Assembly (NCBI GenBank): GCA_014058105.1
Contig: JACGCM010001793.1
Span: 620,001 to 684,000 of the forward strand
From: Kingdonia uniflora
Lineage: Eukaryota; Streptophyta; Magnoliopsida; Ranunculales; Circaeasteraceae
Length of the DNA: 64,000 nt
Direction of reading: 5' to 3'
In this document: positions 57,700 through 64,000 of the stretch, one piece after another
How the letters are laid out: every line of letters begins with the position of its first letter
How positions within the stretch are numbered: the first letter of the stretch is position 1
The notes under the pieces: generated by a model
What the model saw: the letters and a program-made list of their open reading frames with translations, nothing else
Told to the model about the DNA's origin: nothing
Database searches by the model: none
Made by a program: the position numbers and the translations under genes

Positions 57700-58800
57700 T
57701 CCAAGGATTAGGGACTCGATTTCCATGTTCTGTAGCGAGGTCGTAAGAGCCAAGTCTACCTTTTCAAATAATGATAAGAGGTCCTTCCCAATTTTTTGTG
57801 AGTTTCCCAACATTGAGATCCTTTATGTGCTTTGGTACCTCTCGTAGGACGAGATTTTTAATTTCAAACTCTCTATGAGGAACTCGTTTGTTATATGATT
57901 TGGCTAAAGCTTGATGGTATCTTCCCAAGTTTATGACTACTCTGCTTCTTATTTCTTCGATAGAATTTCTGTTATATACCAACTGGAACTCATTTTCTCC
58001 ATCTGTCATGGTATGGTTACGTAATAGGGGATGATATTGAGTGGGGATGATTGCTTCAGTACTGTAAGACAACAAGAATATCCAGCCGATACTCGAGGTA
58101 TTATTCGATATGACCATAACACATGCGGCAATTCTTGTACCCAATTATCCTTCTTTTTTGTAAGGCGCTTTTTGATTCCGTTGATTATAGTTCGATTCTT
58201 GATTTCGGTCTGACCATTTCCTTGCGGGTAATACAGATTTGAAGGAGAGTGGATGATGTTGTATTGGTTGAGGAACTCAATGACCTTGAAGCCTACGAAC
58301 TAAGGTCTATTGTCGATTCTGATGAGGTGGGGGAATTCAAACCGTCTTATAATTGTTTCCCATATAAACCTAATGACTTTGGCTTTACATGTTCAACACA
58401 AAAGAACTGCATCAACCCATTTGGTAAAGTAGTCTGTTGCTACGAGGAGGTACTTCCTTTTCCCTGGCACCGTTGGGAATTTGCCCACGAGGTTGAGGGC
58501 CTATCTTTTGAACGGCCAGAAAACTTTGCTAGAATAGAGTTCCAAGGCTGAAGCTCAAATCTGGGCTCCAAGTCATTGGCAGGCATCATACTTGCTCGCA
58601 TACTCGATGGCTTGAGCTTTTATTTTAGGCCAAAAGACTCCTTGAGTAAGAGCTCAATTTGCTCAATATCATCCCGCTGCATGGGATCCACAAGTGCCTT
58701 TATGAACTTCATGAAAGAAGTCTTGGACCTCTTTATCAAATAAACATTTAAGATATGGTTATGTCACCAACCTTTTATAAAGGAAGTTATCGGCAATGAC
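57700..58800 (-). pseudogene. Integrase of D
   Basis: The minus strand reads HKGTCGSHAAG and YDACQ (zinc-binding part, degenerate), then the catalytic core: ALNLVGKFP, where the first catalytic Asp is replaced by Asn, YLLVATDYFTKWVDAV, IRIDNRP (second Asp kept), FVGFKVIEFLNQYNI, and YYPQGNGQTEIKNRTI (Glu kept). The C-terminal part reads WVQELPHVLWSYR, YNKRVPHREFEIKNLVLREV and VGKLTKNWEGPL. Stops are frequent in the first half; the last 126 codons (58144-57764) are a shifted but open frame. Confidence 0.88.
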
Positions 58801-59039
58801 GTATCGCTTAGCATTGTCCAGCAAATGTCTTCTTTCTGTAGGATCTTTGGGGAGTTCACCATCAAATTTGTTTTTGGGTCCAATGTATGTGAGGAAAGGT
58901 CGTCTCCAATCTTCTTCGTCCTCTTTACCACCCCCAATATTAATAGAATTTGAACTGATGATGTTAATGCTGGGGGTGGATATTACTTTAATCTTTAGAT
59001 ATTGAGCTTCTGTTCCGATAACTCTCGCAAGATTGGCAA

Positions 59040-59400
59040 GGGAATTAAAATGTCTATTTTCTTCATGAGGAAAATGTTCGATGGAAACCTTTTTGAATTT
59101 GCTCATTCTGTCGGCTACCGTTGTGGTGCAATCAATCATTTTTCTATTTTTCTAAAACTTGTCCATAAAATGGTTTACTATGAGTAAAGAGTCTGTGTAT
59201 AGAAATAACTCAGGAGCCCCAATCTCAAGAGCCATATCAAGACTGTAGATGAGTGCCTCATATTCAGTCTCATTGTTGGTAGCTTCAAAGTTAAGTTGGA
59301 TTGCTTTCTCAATTCTATCATTGGAAGGCGTGATAAGAATTATCATGATACCTAACCTAGTAGGTCCGGCAGAACTGTCAGTGAGAAGGCACTAACCTTT
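59040..59400 (-). pseudogene. Archaeal-type RNase H (aRNH) of D
   Basis: The minus strand reads LTDSSAGPTRLGIMIILITPSNDRIE, AIQLNFEATNNETEYEALIYSLDMALEIGA, LFLYTDSLLIVNHF, and VSIEHFPHEENRHFNSLANLAR. Glu (TEYEAL) and the middle Asp (YTDS) are kept, while the last Asp of the usual NxxADxLA motif is missing (FNSLANLA). Together with the ordinary RNase H it marks D as a Tat-lineage element. Confidence 0.85.
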
Positions 59401-60365
59401 CTTTGATATCTAATCTAATTTTTCCTCGAACTGTTCCTCATTTAAGTCGACATTATCCTCTTCCCAGCCAAGATCAACAACTGGAAAGTCTGCAAGAAAA
59501 TCTACTACTGCTTGCCTTTTTTTGGAATGCCGTGGTTCCAAACGTATATCGTGCTCGCCAAGAATAACTAACCATTCTTAGACTCGTTTGGATTTCTCTT
59601 GTTTGGACAAGATTTCACGTAAAGGATAATTTTTCATTACTCAAACTGAGTGAGCTTAGAAATATTGTTTTAACTTCTGCAACGTGTAGACGAGAGCTAA
59701 ATGCAGTTTATTAATCTTAGTATACCGTGTTTCTGCTGGAGTGAGAGTCTTGCTGATAAAGTTGACCGGTTTTTCCATTTTTTCATCAAGTCAAATGAGG
59801 ATTGAGCTCAGTGATACATCAGTAGTGACAAGATATATGGTGAGCTCTTCTTCTTCTTTGGGTGTACTCATTATTGGTGGCTTTCCCAAATACCGTATTA
59901 GTTCCTGGAACGTGGCTTTACATTCTGCAGTTCACTCAATCCCAGAATCTTTTTTAGGTTTCTTTCTCTTCGTCTCTTCATGCAGTAGGTTGAATAACCA
60001 TTGACTCTGGTCTGAGGGCTTGGAAAAAAAATGATTGATTGCTGCTACCTTGCCAACTAACTTCTATACGTCTTTCTTTGTCTTTAGGGAAGGCATAGAT
60101 AACAATGCACGAATACGATATGGGTTAGCTTTGATACCTTTCTTGCTGATCAAATGTACTAAGAACTTGCTTGATTGGACACCTAATGAACACTTGTTAG
60201 GATTCGGTCTCATTTTGTAAGACCGAAGAATTTTGAAGGTCGTGTGTAAATCTGCAAGATGGTTCTCCTTTTTTAGTGTTTTATACAGCATATCATTAAT
60301 ATAAACTTCCATTGTTTTCCTAAGATGGTCTTTGAACATCTGTGTCATCAATCTGCAAGATGGTC
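59401..60365 (-). pseudogene. RT C-terminal half and first RNase H of D
   Basis: The minus strand starts RLMTQMFKDHLRKTMEVYINDML: the catalytic pair of RT reads Asn-Asp (codon 60297-60295 is AAT instead of GAT). It continues NPNKCSLGVQSSKFLVHLISKKGIKANPYRI. RNase H follows with MEKPVNFISKTLTPAETRYTK, LALVYTLQKLKQYF, NYPLREILSKQEKSKRV, LGEHDIRLEPRHSKK and VVDFLADFPVVDLGWEED. The N-terminal half of RT is absent, as D is cut at about 60365. Confidence 0.88.
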
Positions 60366-60543
60366 TCTAAACTCAACATTGTTCCCAAATCCTCAATCCT
60401 CATTCCTCAATCCTCGATCTCAATCCTTAATCACGTTAATGTAAGGTGCAATTGATTCTGAATGTGGGTGATCATGGTAACCGATTAGAAATTAATAAAA
60501 TCTCAAAATCAAGTAGCAAAGTTGTAATTACCAAATTAGGGGA

Positions 60544-62340
60544 GTGATTCTTCATGATGGTGGCTCGGGGCTTCTTCTCAGCCACACTTATCCATTGTTG
60601 ATCGTTCGGGATACATCATTTGGAATCATGGATTCTCTAACAACGAATCTACTCCACTTAATTCTTCGAAATGGTATTAAATCATTGGGATTAAATACGG
60701 AGGGTTTGGAATTTATTGCCAATCTAACTAAGATCAATATTAGTGAAGCCGTTCCCAAATCTGGGAAAAATCTTGCAGAGGATCAAACCAATAAAGCGAT
60801 AGAGGAGACAACCAAGAAGCCTGATAATCATTCTAGGATTGAATACCCATGGGGTTTCTTAGGCAAAGCTACAGGTGATGAAGAATTCAAAACAGCAAAC
60901 TCATAACAAAAATGTTAACAGGTTATGGGGAGTGATTCCAGAAACCATAGTAAAATCCCTGATGGCGATATACCTCAGAATACATCCAGCTTTGCTGACA
61001 ATGTTCGAGGGATGGAGAAACAAGCACAATCAGATACACTACTAATACCAGCAGGGATTAGAGGCAAAACACCAATTTTGTCCATTTCATCCGATGATAT
61101 TGCCGATGGAATATCTGAATTTCAGTTTAGTCTCATTGGAAGACTGGACCTCCAGAAAATCAAGTTCGTTGAGGTACAACAATATGCTCATGATCATTAG
61201 AAGACTAAGGGGCTCTACAAATTGATTCCCGTTGGAAAAGGATTCCTCATAATCCACCTTGACAATGAAGAGGATAAACTACTCATTTGGAGCAAGGGAC
61301 CATGGATTGTTCATAAACTTTCCATGTTGATTACGCCGTGGAACCCCATCTTCTCTATTGATAATCATAACAATACCAATGCTCTCATATGGTGCAAATT
61401 TCTAAGTTTGCCAATGGAATTATGGAACCCCAAGATCGTAATGTCTTTAAGAATAATGTTGGGTACACCAATTCATTTAGGCCACTCCACTGTGAACAAA
61501 GTGTATTGTTACAATGTGTGTGTGCTTGTAGACACTGATATATCAAAATCAGTTCCAAAGAAAGTTTTGATAGAGGTGGAGGGAGCGATCATCAATCATG
61601 AAGTCATTCTCCACAGGATTCCTAAATATTGTAGATATTGCAACAACATTAGGCATATTATAGTGGAATGCAAAGTGATACAAAGGGCATGCAGACATAA
61701 TGAACAGCTACAGAATATCACTCAGAATTCGGTAATCCATAATAAGAACCAAGCGGTGAAGTTCAAAGATGTGCAACCTCTGCAGAAAGGAATCAATGAA
61801 CAACAACCCCACATGCCTAACAAACATGTTTACATTCAAGATACCCCAAATGAAAGTAGCGAAGCATCCCCTATTATTCATTTTCCTGAAATTAACACAG
61901 AGCAACAGGTGGCACAATTCAAGGCAGCCGATATATGGTCAGCACCCAAGGCAGGTCATATAAAACATAGGCTTGCTACCTCAGACAACAGTTTCACTAC
62001 AAGCATCAATCAATTTCAAGCGTTAAGCGACAATGAAAATGGACCACGGCAAGAACAGTTATCAGGTACACAAGAACGAGAAGGTTCAAAAATAGCAACT
62101 GAAGAAAGGGTTCATACACCAAAATTACAGATGGTAACCTATGAAGATGGCCAAGTGGAAGATGATGCAAGCACTAATGCACAAGAGGAAGTACACACAT
62201 TACTAAACCCGGAGATTTGGGCAGAAGAAATGGAACTCGAGGATAGCATACCCAACCTAGGGCCTAACCGAGTTTTTAAAGGAGCTAAGGTTTATACCTT
62301 AGATCCTCGAACCACACGATCCCAACGTAATGATAATTGA
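60544..62340 (+). pseudogene. LINE ORF1 (Gag-like, DUF4283 and zinc knuckle)
   Basis: A single frame of 598 codons from ATG 60544 to TGA 62338-62340 is interrupted only by TAA 60904, TAA 60916 and TAG 61198. The longest open part (61222-62340) is 372 codons. The DUF4283 domain is at about residues 170-310: GKGFLIIHLDNEEDKLLIWSKGPWIV, then NALIWCKFLSLPMELWNPKIVMSL, GTPIHLG, and YNVCVLVDTDISKSVPKKVLIEVEG. The zinc knuckle reads CRYCNNIRHIIVEC (C-x2-C-x4-H-x4-C, Gly lost). The C-terminal tail is Gln/Glu-rich. Plant L1 ORF1 binds the element RNA. The start may lie elsewhere as the N-terminus is not conserved. Confidence 0.9.
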
Positions 62341-64000
62341 TGAAAGTCATATTTTGGAATGCATGCGGATTTGGAAACTCTAAAACTCTTTCTTATTTGA
62401 AGAAGTAAATTGTTTTACTTAAACCCCAGATAATGGGCTTTGCTGAACAAAAGAATTTCATCAATGGATTTTACATTCCTGGATTTAGCTCAAGGATTAT
62501 TTCTAACGAATCCATGGATGTGAAGGGCAATATATGGATACTATGGGCAGAGAATTCTCAAGAACCACAGGTTATTCAGGTAGATAAATAGTTTATCACG
62601 GTCGAATATATGGACTGCTGCTTTTCTTTTATTCATGCAGACTGCCTACAAAAAAATAGACTAGAGTTATGGTCAGAGCTGACTAGATTCTCATTGTACA
62701 ATACCAAAACTTGGATTTGTATAGGGGATTACAATGTGATTCTCCGACTCTCTGAAGGAAAAGGTGGAAGACCTCCTTTGGTGAGTGCTATATCAATTTT
62801 TGCAAATTCTCTCGATAGTGCCTACTTGATAGAGAGTAGTACTTCAGGTATGAACTTCACATGGTACAATGCCCAAAAAGGACATAGCATAATCTTCAGT
62901 CGCCTTGATAGATGTCTTTAAAATAAGCAGTGGCTCAACTCATTTCCTGGCTGGAAAATCAAAGTATTCCCAAGAACTAAATCCGATCACTCTCTTCTGG
63001 TGGGAAAATGCTTCCACATACCCAAACCTCACAATATTCCTTTTCGCAACATGCAAACATGGAGCAGATATCCCGAATTTTATAAGGCTATGGAGAGTAG
63101 CTGGTACAAACCTATCTTGGTTAATCCACTGTTTACTGCGATGCTTAAACTTTGAAGACTCAAGGTAGATATTAAAGAATGGAGGTTTATGGTTACCGCT
63201 CCCCAGATTATTAAAAATGACCTGGAATGAGAACTTCTTCATTTACAACTGGAGTTAGAGCAAGACCTCACAAATGAAAATATTAAGCAACAAATGTTTG
63301 GGAAAGCAATATTGCTTGAAGGCATTGAGAAAAGGGAGGAGATTACGTGGAGACAACATTCCCGCATTAAATGTCTTCAAGCAGGTGAGAGAAATACAAA
63401 GTTCTTTGATTCTTCAACATAGTTCAGAATAGAGAAAACATTTATTACTGAACTTTCCACTCCCGGGGGTTCGAGTATGACGGACCAAGAGGATATTAGA
63501 CAACATAGAGTAGTATGCTATACGGAGAAATTTACTACCCATGAAGTCATTCATAACCCATCACTGTTTTCCAGCATGATCCAAAAAATATGAACCGACG
63601 AAAACAATCTGCTGACAGACGGTCCGTCTCAAGCAGAGATAAAAGAAGCTGTGTTTGACTTGAATGGGGATAGTTCACCTGGACCGGATGGTTTCACTGG
63701 ATCTTTTTTCAGGACACACTAGAATATTCCTGAAGCCGACATCTACTCTGACATTACATCCTTCTTCTCTGATGGTAAGATTCCCAAACATTTCAACACT
63801 AACCTGATCGTTTTGATTCCTAAGGTAAAAATCCAGTAACTAATAAACAGCACCGACCCATATGTCTAAGTAATTTCATCTTCAAGATTATTACAAAGAT
63901 TATAGCCACAAGATTATCTCCTATTGCTTCCAGAATTGTTTCTCGAGGCCAAAGTACATTTATCCTGGGTAGAAGTATCCAGAATAACATTAGCATGGCC
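62340..64000 (+). pseudogene. LINE ORF2: endonuclease and start of RT
   Basis: ATG 62340-62342 overlaps the ORF1 stop by one base (TGATG). The endonuclease (EEP fold) reads MKVIFWNACGFGN, then IMGFAEQKN (Glu kept), WICIGDYNVIL (the GDFN motif as GDYN) and KSDHSLL (the SDH motif). The frame to about 63200 holds only stops (62406, 62589, 62919 and others), no clear shift before 62930. The RT part begins near 63640 with FDLNGDSSPGPDGFTGSFF and NLIVLIPK, then shifts frame near 63830. The window ends before the RT catalytic FADD box. Confidence 0.9.

Larger units (their letters stand above)
46130..60365 (-). mobile_element. Tat-like Ty3/gypsy retrotransposon D, truncated
   Basis: The minus strand reads RT (from 60365), RNase H, aRNH, integrase, a 44-bp tandem array, an opposite-strand gene region and an LTR fragment at 46130-46570. 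The 5' part (LTR, gag, protease, start of RT) is missing, with LINE H directly beyond 60365. A LINE (49884-51796) is inserted in its 3' region. The overall plan repeats that of B. Confidence 0.8.
60366..64000 (+). mobile_element. L1-type LINE H, 5' part, continuing past the window
   Basis: The plus strand carries LINE ORF1 (60544-62340) and ORF2 (62340 to the window end: endonuclease, then start of RT). The likely 5' UTR is 60366-60543, with a run of CAATCCTC-type short repeats at 60391-60430. The start coincides with the end of element D; the target duplication would lie outside the window. The frames hold mostly single stops, so it is younger than A1. Confidence 0.85.

Overview
This is plant nuclear DNA, almost certainly intergenic heterochromatin. 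Nearly everything recognisable is a decayed transposable element of a plant lineage: Athila-like and Tat-like Ty3/gypsy retrotransposons, a Helitron RepHel gene, L1-type LINEs and solo LTRs. The sequence is AT-rich, has GT-AG introns, and shows no bacterial operon signals. No intact host gene is visible. The species cannot be told from the sequence alone.

Layout. (1) 1-7027: the 3' part of an Athila-like element (A1, + strand) with degenerate protease, RT, RNase H and integrase. A small LINE tail sits in its integrase (2718-2886) and an inverted solo LTR in its 3' UTR (4269-5436). Its own 3' LTR is 5923-7027. (2) 7028-10922: no gene recognised, some short repeats. (3) 10923-41906: one Helitron Rep/helicase gene (+), pulled apart by nested insertions. 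A minus-strand LTR element (A2, 11577-33436) lies in an intron of the Helitron gene. A2 contains a Tat-like element (B, about 16857-31891, +). The 3' LTR of B contains a non-autonomous LTR element (E, 28007-31776) full of tandem repeats. Two solo LTRs (33645-36605 and 39676-40783) interrupt later Helitron exons. Target-site duplications mark the A2, E and both solo-LTR junctions, and removing the two solo LTRs restores a continuous reading frame. (4) 41907-43553: nothing recognised. (5) 43554-46129: two LTRs of another family (F) in inverted orientation. (6) 46130-60365: a second Tat-like element (D, - strand) carrying a plus-strand (antisense) gene that is split by a 5'-truncated LINE (49884-51796). 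(7) 60370-64000: the 5' part of an L1-type LINE with ORF1 and ORF2 overlapping as TGATG; it runs off the window.

Most notable points. A2 shares LTRs and 3' UTR with A1, but where A1 has pol it has an unrecognised reading frame of about 380 codons. B and D both carry a homologous gene on the strand opposite to gag-pol, with a GT-AG intron near the same place. Three separate tandem arrays (225 bp, 44 bp, 17 bp) sit inside retroelements and could seed satellites. Every coding region carries stops or frameshifts, so the window reads as a fossil record rather than a set of working genes.
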